From contig CAZNRD010000025.1 in the NCBI GenBank assembly GCA_964575425.1, positions 1-48,640 on the forward strand: a DNA stretch of 48,640 nucleotides. Direction: 5' to 3'. Positions within the stretch are counted from its first letter, which is position 1; each line of letters begins with the position of its first letter. Made by a program: the position numbers and the translations under genes. Below, piece by piece: positions 32,566 to 40,890 of this stretch. The notes beneath the pieces are model-generated. The model was not told where the DNA came from and made no database searches. It saw nothing but the letters and a program-made list of their open reading frames with translations. Source of the stretch: DATEAV01 sp964575425 (GTDB lineage Bacteria > Chloroflexota > Anaerolineae > Anaerolineales > E44-bin32).

Positions 32566-33927
32566 CTACCCTCCTTGCTTCTGAGACAGCCCCTGCAGCA
32601 AGAGCTCGCCCACCCGGTTGCCGTCCCCTGCGCTCAGCGTGACCACAACCGCCGGCGCCTGAACCAGCTCCTGCAAGGTCCGTGCCGCCTCCGCCAAATC
32701 CGGGATGAACCGAACGTCCTGGTGGCTCATCCGTTCTACCAGCGTCCGGGCGCTCACGGCCGGGTCCGGGGATTCGCGCGAGGCGAAGATGTCCGTCACA
32801 ATGACGTGATCCGCGTCGACGAAGGCCTGGGCGAAGTCCTCAAGCAAAGCCCTGGTCCTCGAGTAGGTGTGCGGCTGGAACACCGCCCACACGCTGGCCT
32901 GGGGGAAGCGGGCGCGGGCTGCGGACAGCGTCGCCCGGATTTCGGTGGGGTGATGGGCGTAATCATCGACCACCCAGACCCCGCCGACCTCGCCGGTGAT
33001 TTCGAAGCGCCGACCGACTCCGTGGAACTCGGTGATCGCGCGGCGCGCCTCGGAAAAGGGAACTCCCAGGGCGTCCACGGCGGCCAGCGCGGCCAGACCG
33101 TTCAATACGTTGTGCATCCCGGGCAGCCGCGTCCGAACAAGACCCAGGAGCTCCTTGCCCTTGGAGACCAGGAAGTCGGAGCCCCCGGCGGCATTGGGGC
33201 GGATTTCCTCAGCCCGCCAGTCCGCCTCCTCGCGAAATCCGTAGGTGAAGCGCTGCGCGAGGCCGGGCTGCAGCGACGACGCGCCGGCATCCTCGAGGCA
33301 GACAAACAGGCGGTGGCTCACCCGGGCAGCGAAGTCCTGAAACGCCGCCCGGAAATCGGCGAACGTCGGGTAACAATCCGGGTGATCGTGCTCGACATTC
33401 GTGACGATGGCGACCGCTGGCTTCAAACCCAGGAATGTCCGGTCGTACTCATCGGCTTCGATGACAAAATGCGGTCCCTTTCCGGCGCGGGCGTTGGTCC
33501 CGAAATCCTTGAGCATCCCTCCGGCGATGAAGGACGGCGACAGCCCAGCCTGGTCGAGCAGCCAGGCAACTAGGCCGGTCGTGGTCGTCTTCCCGTGGGT
33601 CCCGGCGATCGCGATCGTCTGGCTGCCAGCGGTCAGCTCGCCGAGGAACTCGGCACGCCGCACGACGCGCACGCCCGACTGCCGGGCTGCGACCACCTCG
33701 GGGTTCGACTCGGGGACGGCCGAGGAGACGATCACCAGGTTGGCCCCGACGACGTTCTCGGCGTGATGGCCGTAGCGAACGCGCACCCCGTCGCGCTGCA
33801 GCGCCTCCGCGTAGGGTGAGACCGCCTGATCCGATCCGCTCACCTCATCTCCTCGCTCCAGCAGCACCCGGGCGATGGCCGAGAGCCCTGTCCCTCCGAT
33901 GCCCACCAGATGCACGCGACGGCTCAT
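32566..33927 (-). CDS. murC: UDP-N-acetylmuramate-L-alanine ligase
   Basis: This 453-residue ATP-dependent ligase adds the first amino acid to UDP-MurNAc. It has the N-terminal Rossmann segment RVHLVGIGGTGLSAIARVLLE, ATP loop GTHGKTTTTGL near residue 110, central EADEYDRTFL and NVEHDHPDCYP, and GVGRRFEITGEVGGVWVVDDYAHHPTEI in the C-terminal half. The start overlaps the stop of the CvpA-like gene (ATGA). Confidence 0.97.
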   Translation of the reverse strand: MSRRVHLVGIGGTGLSAIARVLLERGDEVSGSDQAVSPYAEALQRDGVRVRYGHHAENVVGANLVIVSSAVPESNPEVVAARQSGVRVVRRAEFLGELTAGSQTIAIAGTHGKTTTTGLVAWLLDQAGLSPSFIAGGMLKDFGTNARAGKGPHFVIEADEYDRTFLGLKPAVAIVTNVEHDHPDCYPTFADFRAAFQDFAARVSHRLFVCLEDAGASSLQPGLAQRFTYGFREEADWRAEEIRPNAAGGSDFLVSKGKELLGLVRTRLPGMHNVLNGLAALAAVDALGVPFSEARRAITEFHGVGRRFEITGEVGGVWVVDDYAHHPTEIRATLSAARARFPQASVWAVFQPHTYSRTRALLEDFAQAFVDADHVIVTDIFASRESPDPAVSARTLVERMSHQDVRFIPDLAEAARTLQELVQAPAVVVTLSAGDGNRVGELLLQGLSQKQGG

Positions 33928-34457
33928 ACGAACACAACGATGATGAAGACGAAGACCACACCGACGGCGAAATACACCTGCGGGATTCCGAGCAGCGCCG
34001 GCGGCAGGTACTGGACGGTGGCGGCGATCTGCTGCGCCAGCTGCGAACCCGGATCGGGCGGGATGATCAGCGTCGTCGGATAGCCCGCCTGATGCAGGTA
34101 GTACCAGAGCGAACCCACCAGCAGGTAACCGTTCAACAAACCCATCACCAGGCCCAACAGGAGCTCCTCCAGCCGCTCACGGGTCACCTTTGGCTGCAGC
34201 GCCCGGACGTGCGACGTCTGGTAGCCGAAGAAGGCCAGCAGTACCAGGAGCAGCGACCGCACGGCAAACTGAGTTCCCCCGGGCTGAAGCAACAGGGCTG
34301 TGCGGTACGGAGTGATGTAGGTCTCGAGGATGGCGTTGAGAAACAGCCCCAGGACGACCGCGCTGGTGACCAGAAGCTCCTTGGCCCATCCGCGCATGGC
34401 GCCGATGACGGCAAAGAGCACGACAAACATGCTGAAGAGGACGACCAGGCTGATCAT
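33924..34457 (-). CDS. CvpA-like integral membrane protein
   Basis: This 177-residue protein is predicted to have about four membrane helices: LVVLFSMFVVLFAVIGAMRG, then VTSAVVLGLFLNAIL, LLLVLLAFFGYQ, LLGLVMGLLNGYLLVGSLWY and a final FAVGVVFVFIIVVFV. The opening with GAMRGWAKEL resembles CvpA-type proteins (G-x-x-RG-x-x-K-E). A role in division or wall synthesis is not established. It overlaps murG and murC by four bases each. Confidence 0.65.
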   Translation of the reverse strand: MISLVVLFSMFVVLFAVIGAMRGWAKELLVTSAVVLGLFLNAILETYITPYRTALLLQPGGTQFAVRSLLLVLLAFFGYQTSHVRALQPKVTRERLEELLLGLVMGLLNGYLLVGSLWYYLHQAGYPTTLIIPPDPGSQLAQQIAATVQYLPPALLGIPQVYFAVGVVFVFIIVVFV

Positions 34458-35548
34458 GCCGGCTGCCTCTCCTCGACCAGGCGCAGGATTTCGCCGGCGA
34501 TGGCCTGGGCGGCGTCGGGACGGGCCAGGCGTCGAGCGGCCTGGCTCATGGCCCGCAGCCGTTCGGTGTCGCCCAGAAGATCGAAAACGGTGGCCGCCAG
34601 ACGCTGGGGCAGCTCCGCGTCCTCCATGATGACCGCCGCGCCGCGCTGGGCCAGGTAGGCTGCGTTCACCCGCTGATAGCGCCAGGCATGCGGGTAGGGC
34701 ACGAGCACCGCCGGCAGGCCGAAGAGCGGCAGCTCACCCAGCGTCGAGGCCCCGGCGCGGCAGACGGCCAGGTCTGCGGCGGCAAGGGCAGCGTCCATCG
34801 TCTCATGCAGGTATGGATGTGGATGGTAGTCTGCCGCGAGCGCGCAAGGCAGTCTTTCGCGGATTGGGGTGACGTCTGGCCAATCCAGATCGCCGGTGAT
34901 GTGGACGACCTGGGCCTCGGCCAGGATCCGCTCCAGGCAGCCCCAAAGGGCGCGGTTGATTGAGCGGGCGCCGCGGCTGCCCCCAAAGACAAGCAGCACC
35001 TTGCGCCGAGGGTCAAGACCGAGTGTCTGGCATGCCGCGGCGCGCTCGTGCGGCTGCAGTTCCGGACGGGTCGGGTAGCCGCTCACCACGAGGCGCTTGG
35101 CCCATGGATAGGAGGCGCGCGAATTCTCGCTTGTGACACAGACCACGTCGGCCATGCGAGACAGCACGCGCAGGGAGAGGCCGGGCTCGATGTCGGGGAC
35201 GTAGACTGCCTTGGGCAGCGCATGCCCGGCAAGCGCAACGGGAACACCGACATAGCCGCCGGTGAACAAAAGCGCCTGCGGCTGCCAGCGGGCCAGCACC
35301 CGGCGAGCGGCGAACGTGCCGCGCAGCAGCCGCCAGACATTGCCCGGCAGGGCAGGCAGCCCAACGCCGTGGACTCCCGCCGCCGGCACGCCCTCGAAGG
35401 CGATGCCCGCGCGCTGCACCAGGGAAGCCTCCATCCCTCTTTCTCCGCCGACCCAGAGCACCTCAGCCCGGTCGCCGAGGGCGCGCACGACGGCTAAGGC
35501 GGGATACACGCCTCCGCCCGTGCCGCCAGCCGATACCAATAACCGCAT
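34454..35548 (-). CDS. murG: UDP-GlcNAc:lipid I N-acetylglucosaminyltransferase MurG
   Basis: This 364-residue GT28 enzyme converts lipid I to lipid II on the cytoplasmic face of the membrane. Motifs: VSAGGTGGGVYPALAV at residues 6-21, FGGSRGARSINRAL, RAGASTLGELPLFGLPAVLVPYPHAWRYQRVNAAYL. Two normally conserved positions differ: the His of the GGTGGH loop is Gly13, and the DHQ motif is replaced by RYQ in AWRYQ. The fold appears complete. Its start lies inside the ftsW coding region by 86 bases. Confidence 0.93.
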   Translation of the reverse strand: MRLLVSAGGTGGGVYPALAVVRALGDRAEVLWVGGERGMEASLVQRAGIAFEGVPAAGVHGVGLPALPGNVWRLLRGTFAARRVLARWQPQALLFTGGYVGVPVALAGHALPKAVYVPDIEPGLSLRVLSRMADVVCVTSENSRASYPWAKRLVVSGYPTRPELQPHERAAACQTLGLDPRRKVLLVFGGSRGARSINRALWGCLERILAEAQVVHITGDLDWPDVTPIRERLPCALAADYHPHPYLHETMDAALAAADLAVCRAGASTLGELPLFGLPAVLVPYPHAWRYQRVNAAYLAQRGAAVIMEDAELPQRLAATVFDLLGDTERLRAMSQAARRLARPDAAQAIAGEILRLVEERQPA

Positions 35549-36701
35549 CGTGGCCTCGGAGCGGCGGCTCCGGAGGGCGCCGCCGCGAGATATTGAGCAG
35601 AAATCCGACCGCCGTCAGCGTCGTCACCAGGCTTGAACCTCCATAGGAGAAGAAGGGCAGCGCGTTGCCGGCGAATGGCAGCAGCCCCAGCAGCACCGAC
35701 ATGTTGACCATGGCCTCGATCCCGATCCAGAAGACAACGCCGCCGCCCAGGAGCATCGACAGCCGATCGGGCGACTCGAGCGAGGCCTTGAAGCCGCGCC
35801 ACACCAGCAGGTAGAAGAGCGCCAGCACGAGCAGCGCGCCCACCAACCCGAGCTCCTCACCGATGATGGCGTAGATGCTGTCGGTGTGCGGCGCGGGGAG
35901 GAAGCCAAACTTCTGCCGGCTGGCCCCAAGCCCGCGGCCGAGGATCCCGCCGGAGTAGAACGCCTGCAGCGAGTGCTGCACGTGGTACGAGGCCTCCTGA
36001 ATGTCGACCAGGCCGGCCATATAGGCTGTCCAGCGTTCACGCCCGGTGCGCGTCAGCCAGACGAGCACGTAGCCGACGACGCCGCTGCCCAGGGTCACCA
36101 GGGCATACTGCGATGGCCGGGCACCGGCCAGGAAGAACATGCCGAGCGCGACCGCGGCGACGGTGAGCACCGCGCTCAGGTCCGGCTGCAGCAGGATCAA
36201 TCCGGCGATGACGCCGATGATCACCATCAGCGGCAAGAAGCCGTAACCCCACTCGGTGAGACGCTCGCCCTTCGACTCCATCCAGACGGCCAGGTAGACG
36301 ATGAGCGCCAGTTTGGCCATCTCGGAGGGCTGGACCGATCCCCCGAGGAAGGAGCGACGGGGGCCGAGGCCGACGTTGATGACAAGCACGGCGATCAGCG
36401 CCAGGATGCTGAGGGCGATGATTGGCAGCGCCAACTTGCGCAGCCACCGAACGGGCATCATCGATGCGCCGGCCAGGGCGATCAATCCAATCAAGAGGTT
36501 GCCGACCTGCCGACGGAAGATCGCGCTCGGATCCTGGTACAGCCTCCAGGAGACGTCCCAAGAAGCCGAATACACCATCACCAGCCCGAAGACGGTCATC
36601 ACCCCCACCAGGAGCAGGAGCCATGGGTCGAAGCCCAGCGGGCGCCAGCGGGCGACGGGGGAGGTGGTGCGGGCGGTGCCCGAAAGCGGAAGCTCGCTCA
36701 C
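35463..36701 (-). CDS. ftsW: Peptidoglycan polymerase FtsW
   Basis: This 412-residue SEDS protein has about ten membrane helices and polymerises lipid II together with FtsI. Signature regions are MVYSASW, LQPDLSAVLTVAAV (the catalytic Asp lies in the following loop), ERWTAYMAGLVD, GILGRGLGASRQKFGFLPAPHTDSIYAIIGEELGLVG, and NALPFFSYGGSSL. It starts at GTG 36701, overlapping the murD stop. After the last membrane segment an Arg-rich tail of about 45 residues runs 86 bp into murG. Confidence 0.95.
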   Translation of the reverse strand: MSELPLSGTARTTSPVARWRPLGFDPWLLLLVGVMTVFGLVMVYSASWDVSWRLYQDPSAIFRRQVGNLLIGLIALAGASMMPVRWLRKLALPIIALSILALIAVLVINVGLGPRRSFLGGSVQPSEMAKLALIVYLAVWMESKGERLTEWGYGFLPLMVIIGVIAGLILLQPDLSAVLTVAAVALGMFFLAGARPSQYALVTLGSGVVGYVLVWLTRTGRERWTAYMAGLVDIQEASYHVQHSLQAFYSGGILGRGLGASRQKFGFLPAPHTDSIYAIIGEELGLVGALLVLALFYLLVWRGFKASLESPDRLSMLLGGGVVFWIGIEAMVNMSVLLGLLPFAGNALPFFSYGGSSLVTTLTAVGFLLNISRRRPPEPPLRGHDAVIGIGWRHGRRRVSRLSRRARPRRPG

Positions 36702-38077
36702 AGTTCGTGCACCCAGGCCTTGAACCGATTGCCGCGGTCCTCGAAGTCGATAAACTCATCAAAGCTCGTACCGCCCGGCGCCAGCAGGACCACATCTCCC
36801 GACTCCGCCCGCAGGGCGGCGGCCTCCACTGCCCCGTTCAGACCGGGAGCAATCTCGATGCTGTACGGCCGCTCGCCCTTCCAGGCCTGCTGAACAGCGC
36901 GCAGGATCTTGCACGCCGCCTCGCCGAAGAGCACAAGGTGGTCCACCCGCTGGCAGATCAGCTGCGCCAGGCTTTCCCAGGGAAGGTCCTTATCTCGGCC
37001 GCCGGCCAGCAGGACGAGGGGCTCCTCGAAAGAGCGAATTGCTGCTATCGCCCTCTCTGGCGCGGTGGCGATGGAGTCGTTGTACCAATCCGCCCCACGC
37101 ACCCGGCGCACGAATTCGAGGCGGTGCGGCACGCCGGGGAAGTCGCGGATGCCGGCTTCCATCGCCTCGGGAGGGAACCCGGCGGCGCCAGCGATAGCAC
37201 AGGCGGCAGCCGCGTTGAGGAGGTTGTGCTCGCCGCGCAGGCGCAGCACATGCAGCGGACACACCGGCCGCTCCGATTCGTCCGTGCGGAGCCAGATGTG
37301 GTCTCCCGCGACGTACGTCCCCCGTCCTTCTCGCGGCGGCTCGAGGCCGAAACTCCACAGCCGCCCGCGGACGCGGCCGCGCAGCCCCCAGGCGCCTGCA
37401 TCCTCTCGCCCCAGGACGGCATCGCTGTCTGCCTCCTGGTAGTCGAGCAGGCGGGCCTTGGCCTCGATGTAGGCGCGCATGCTGTGGTGACGGTCGAGGT
37501 GGTTGGGAGTGATGTTGAGGACGGCCGCGACGCGGGTGCTGCGGGTCATGATTTCGAGCTGGAAGGACGACAGTTCCACCACCACCCAATCCTCGGGATG
37601 GATGTCTGCCAGGTCGGCCAGCAGCGGGCGGCCAATGTTGCCGCCCACCCAGGCGCGCCGCCCGCTGCCGGCCAGATGCGCGGCGGCCATCCTGCCCACC
37701 AGCGCCGTGGTAGTCGTCTTGCCCGCGGAGCCGGTGATGCCGATCGTCGAGGCGGGGCAGGTCTCCAGGAAGATCTGTGAATCGTTGGAGAGAGGGATGC
37801 CCCGCAGGCGCGCCTGATGAACCAGCGGCAGATCGGCGGGAACCCCGCCGGAAAGGCACACCAGGTCGGCGCCGTCGATCAGCATCGGCGGATGACCACC
37901 AAGGACGAACTGCACCGGAACGTCGGCCAACTCTTCCTGCTCCCGCACCAGGCTACCGGCCGGCTTGAGGTCGCTCACCACAACCTCAGCGCCCTGCTCC
38001 GCCAGATGACGAGCCAGGGCCTTGCCCTGCCGGGCCAGACCCAGGACCACCACCCGTCGGCCGCGCCACGCACCCAC
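36698..38077 (-). CDS. murD: UDP-N-acetylmuramoyl-L-alanine-D-glutamate ligase
   Basis: This 459-residue ligase adds D-Glu to UDP-MurNAc-L-Ala. It has the Rossmann start GRRVVVLGLARQGKALARHL, the ATP loop GSAGKTTTTALVG, VVELSSFQLEIMTRSTRVAAVLNITPNHLDRHHSM, and GLNG and GGTSFDEF in the C-terminal domain. No ATG lies near the start: GTG 38077, with GAGGCG upstream, is the best choice and sits 8 bp after the stop of the 120-aa gene. A longer frame upstream is not homologous. Confidence 0.92.
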   Translation of the reverse strand: MGAWRGRRVVVLGLARQGKALARHLAEQGAEVVVSDLKPAGSLVREQEELADVPVQFVLGGHPPMLIDGADLVCLSGGVPADLPLVHQARLRGIPLSNDSQIFLETCPASTIGITGSAGKTTTTALVGRMAAAHLAGSGRRAWVGGNIGRPLLADLADIHPEDWVVVELSSFQLEIMTRSTRVAAVLNITPNHLDRHHSMRAYIEAKARLLDYQEADSDAVLGREDAGAWGLRGRVRGRLWSFGLEPPREGRGTYVAGDHIWLRTDESERPVCPLHVLRLRGEHNLLNAAAACAIAGAAGFPPEAMEAGIRDFPGVPHRLEFVRRVRGADWYNDSIATAPERAIAAIRSFEEPLVLLAGGRDKDLPWESLAQLICQRVDHLVLFGEAACKILRAVQQAWKGERPYSIEIAPGLNGAVEAAALRAESGDVVLLAPGGTSFDEFIDFEDRGNRFKAWVHEL

Positions 38078-38084
38078 GCTCGCC

Positions 38085-38447
38085 TCATGCCGCCCGAGCT
38101 CGCTCTTCGGCCAACGGCCCCGTCGCTGCCTCAGGGGCACGGGCACTGAGTGCCTGCTTGAGGGCGTGCTTCTCGAGCAGGCTGGCGCTCGACGCCGTGC
38201 GGCGCGCCGGCCTCTTGATCTCCAGTTTCTCGTCGACGCCAATCCATAGGTGATTGGGCATGACCGTGCGCGCCCCGCGCAGCTCCACGCCCCCGACCAG
38301 CCGCGGCGCACCTTCTAGACTGTTCGGATGTACCAGACACAGCGTCGGCACGCGGCCGTACTTCTGGGCGTAGTAGTCCGCGGCGCGCTTGACCTTCTCT
38401 TGCAGCGGGCGGGCACTGTCATCAAACCAGAGCATGCCAATGTCCAT
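38085..38447 (-). CDS. Uncharacterised 120-residue protein between mraY and murD
   Basis: I do not recognise a family with certainty. The N-terminal 75 residues look folded: DIGMLWFDDSARPLQEKVKRAADYYAQKYG, then VPTLCLVHPNSLEG, and VMPNHLWIGVDEKLEIKRP. The last 45 are Ala- and Arg-rich and probably disordered. The ATG at 38447 has GGAGAGGCAT just before it. With murD and mraY on both sides and a short gap to each, it is plausibly a wall-synthesis accessory gene, but this is inference. Confidence 0.75.
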   Translation of the reverse strand: MDIGMLWFDDSARPLQEKVKRAADYYAQKYGRVPTLCLVHPNSLEGAPRLVGGVELRGARTVMPNHLWIGVDEKLEIKRPARRTASSASLLEKHALKQALSARAPEAATGPLAEERARAA

Positions 38448-38462
38448 ATGCCTCTCCTTTCT

Positions 38463-39458
38463 CTAGATCAGCGCCAAAGCCACGCCGACCATGGCTGCCA
38501 GGAGATTGACCAACCAAAAGCGCTGCACCACCTGGGTCTCACTCCATCCCACCAGTTCGAAGTGGTGGTGCAGGGGTGCCATCTTGAATAGGCGACGTCC
38601 CTTGGTGATCTTGAAATAGGCTACCTGGAGGATGTCGGAGACGACCTCGCTGACCGGGATGATGGCGATCACCGGCAGCAGTGCCCAATGACCGGTCATC
38701 AACGCCACCACCCCGAGCGTTCCCCCCAGCGCCAAGGAGCCGGTGTCTCCCATGAAGAGCTCAGCCGGGTGGACGTTGTACCAGAGGAACGCGAAGAGCG
38801 CGCCGACCATGGTGAAGCAGAAGCGCACCAGGAAGACCTGCCCCTGCAGCATGGCCACCGCGCCGTAGGCGGCGAAGGCGGTGGCGGCGATCAGCCCCGC
38901 CAGGCCGTCGAGGCCGTCCGTGAAGTTCATGGCATTGCACGACCCGACGATGACGAAGGCCGCGATCGGGATGTACCACAGCCCCAGGTTGATGACCTCG
39001 GGGTAGCTGGGCAGAAACATGTTGGGCGCGTCCAACCCGTACTTGAGCACCAGTGCTGCGCCCACGGCGATCACCACCTGCCAGAGGAACTTCCAGCGGG
39101 CGCGCATCCCCAACCCGCGCAGCGGCCCGCGCACGCCCTGCCAGTCGTCGAGTGCCCCCAGAAAAGCGTAGGCCAGCATCACCAGCAGCGGCAGCAGGAT
39201 CGAACGCCCGATCACGTCCAGCGGGCTGACCAGGCTCACCAGGTTGAGCACCCCCGTGATGAGCAGCACCGGGACGACCACCATCCACCCGCCCATCGTC
39301 GGAGTCCCCAGCTTGGTGATGTGGCGCTGCGGACCCTCGATGCGGATCTGTTTGCCGATCTTCAGCATGTGCAAGATGCGGATCAAAGGGCCGCCCCATA
39401 TGACGGTGAGCAGGAAGCTCACCCCGCCCAGGGAGAGAGCCATCGCCGTCTCGCTCAT
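38463..39458 (-). CDS. mraY: Phospho-N-acetylmuramoyl-pentapeptide transferase
   Basis: This 331-residue integral membrane enzyme makes lipid I from UDP-MurNAc-pentapeptide and undecaprenyl phosphate. Conserved cytoplasmic loops are GTPTMGG, FLGALDDW, NFTDGLDGLAGL, FMGDTGSLALGG, and MAPLHHHFEL. About ten membrane helices. It overlaps the murF stop by four bases. Confidence 0.96.
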   Translation of the reverse strand: MSETAMALSLGGVSFLLTVIWGGPLIRILHMLKIGKQIRIEGPQRHITKLGTPTMGGWMVVVPVLLITGVLNLVSLVSPLDVIGRSILLPLLVMLAYAFLGALDDWQGVRGPLRGLGMRARWKFLWQVVIAVGAALVLKYGLDAPNMFLPSYPEVINLGLWYIPIAAFVIVGSCNAMNFTDGLDGLAGLIAATAFAAYGAVAMLQGQVFLVRFCFTMVGALFAFLWYNVHPAELFMGDTGSLALGGTLGVVALMTGHWALLPVIAIIPVSEVVSDILQVAYFKITKGRRLFKMAPLHHHFELVGWSETQVVQRFWLVNLLAAMVGVALALI

Positions 39459-40873
39459 TCCGTCTCCTCGAGGGCGTTGACGATGTGGTCCATCTGCATG
39501 CCGCGCGATCCCTTGATCAGCACCACATCCCCTTCACGAATGAGCTGCCGCAGCTGGCCGACAGCCGAAGGATTGTCCTCGTGGTGGACGACGGCCGAAA
39601 CCGGCAGCCCGGCGCGCACGGCTTCGTCGGCGATCCAGCGCGCGCGTTTGCCCACCGTCACCAGCAGATGCACCACTTCCGCCGCCCGCGCTCCCACCAG
39701 GCGATGGCCTTGCTCCTCGTACTCGCCGAGCTCGAGCATGTCGCCGAGCACTGCCACGCGGCGGCCCTCCAGCTCAGCCAGCAGATTGAGCGCCGCCGTC
39801 ACCGACGCCGGCGCGGCGTTGTAGGTGTCGTCCAGAATGAGTGATCCACTCGGTCCCTGCACGGCCACCAGCCGCAGCTGGCTCTGGGATGACTGCAGGC
39901 CATGGACGATTTCGCCCCAGGTGAGGCCTTCGATCAACCCCACGGCCGCCGCCCTCAGCGCGGTGTGGACCGAATGCCGCCCCAACAGTGGGACCCGGAC
40001 GTGGATGCTTTCGCCCTGGTAGTGCAGCACGAATCGCACGCCTTCCAGCCCCAGCCCCTGGACGTCACTTGCCCAAAGGTCCGCCTCGGGCGACAGGCCA
40101 TAGAACAAGAGGCGCGCTCGAGTGCGCTCGGCCATGCCGCGGACCAGCGGCTCGTCGTAGTTGAGCACTGCCACGCCGTCGGGCGCCGGCGGCAGGCTGG
40201 CGACCAGCTCGGATTTGCCAGCGACGATGGCCTCCAGGCTGCCGGCGCGCTCCAGGTGGACGTGGCTGACGTTCGTGATCACGCCTACGCACGGCTGGGC
40301 CAGCTCGCACAGGAAGGCAATCTCTCCCGGAACGTAGAAACCCATCTCCAGCACGGCCCGCTCGTGCGTCTCCATGAGGCGCAGCAGGCTGAGCGGGATG
40401 CCGATCTCATTGTTCTGGGTGCCCGGGTTGCGCAGTGTGCGGAAGCGCGTCTCGAGCACGTCGGCGGCCAGCTCCTTGGTCGTCGATTTGCCAACACTCC
40501 CCGTGACCCCGATGACGCGCAGCGAGAGACGGCTGCGCCAATGCCGGGCGATCTGCTGCAGCGCCGTCAGCGCGTGATCCACGCGCAGGCAGAGCGGGAG
40601 AGACCATTCGAAAGGTTCGGTCGGGAGCGGCTGGCGCAAGTCGACGACGCGGAAGGGCTGTTGCAGGTCCTTCTGGATGAGGGCGACGCTGGCACCCCGG
40701 TCAAACGCCTCTCCCACAAAATCGTGCCCGTCGGCCCGCTCCCCTGGCAGCGCCACGAACAGTGCGCCGGGAATGACCAGGCGCGAGTCGACAGCGGCGT
40801 CCGTAATCACGTGACCCGCAGCCTCCACCTTGCGGCCCGTCAGGGCCTCCAGCATGTCTGCCAGCGTGAGCAT
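39455..40873 (-). CDS. murF: UDP-MurNAc-tripeptide-D-Ala-D-Ala ligase
   Basis: This 472-residue ligase joins D-Ala-D-Ala to the stem peptide. N-terminal domain MLTLADMLEALTGRK; ATP loop VTGSVGKSTTKELAADVL near residue 110; then GTQNNEIGIPLSLL, NVSHVHLERAGS and LDDTYNAAPASVTAALNLL. The usual GNxN/KT consensus has KST here. Start 40873 has TGAGGC upstream; an ATG at 40894 overlapping the ftsI stop is the alternative. No murE lies beside it. Confidence 0.93.
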   Translation of the reverse strand: MLTLADMLEALTGRKVEAAGHVITDAAVDSRLVIPGALFVALPGERADGHDFVGEAFDRGASVALIQKDLQQPFRVVDLRQPLPTEPFEWSLPLCLRVDHALTALQQIARHWRSRLSLRVIGVTGSVGKSTTKELAADVLETRFRTLRNPGTQNNEIGIPLSLLRLMETHERAVLEMGFYVPGEIAFLCELAQPCVGVITNVSHVHLERAGSLEAIVAGKSELVASLPPAPDGVAVLNYDEPLVRGMAERTRARLLFYGLSPEADLWASDVQGLGLEGVRFVLHYQGESIHVRVPLLGRHSVHTALRAAAVGLIEGLTWGEIVHGLQSSQSQLRLVAVQGPSGSLILDDTYNAAPASVTAALNLLAELEGRRVAVLGDMLELGEYEEQGHRLVGARAAEVVHLLVTVGKRARWIADEAVRAGLPVSAVVHHEDNPSAVGQLRQLIREGDVVLIKGSRGMQMDHIVNALEETE

Positions 40874-40890
40874 CGTTGCCTCACAGCCTC

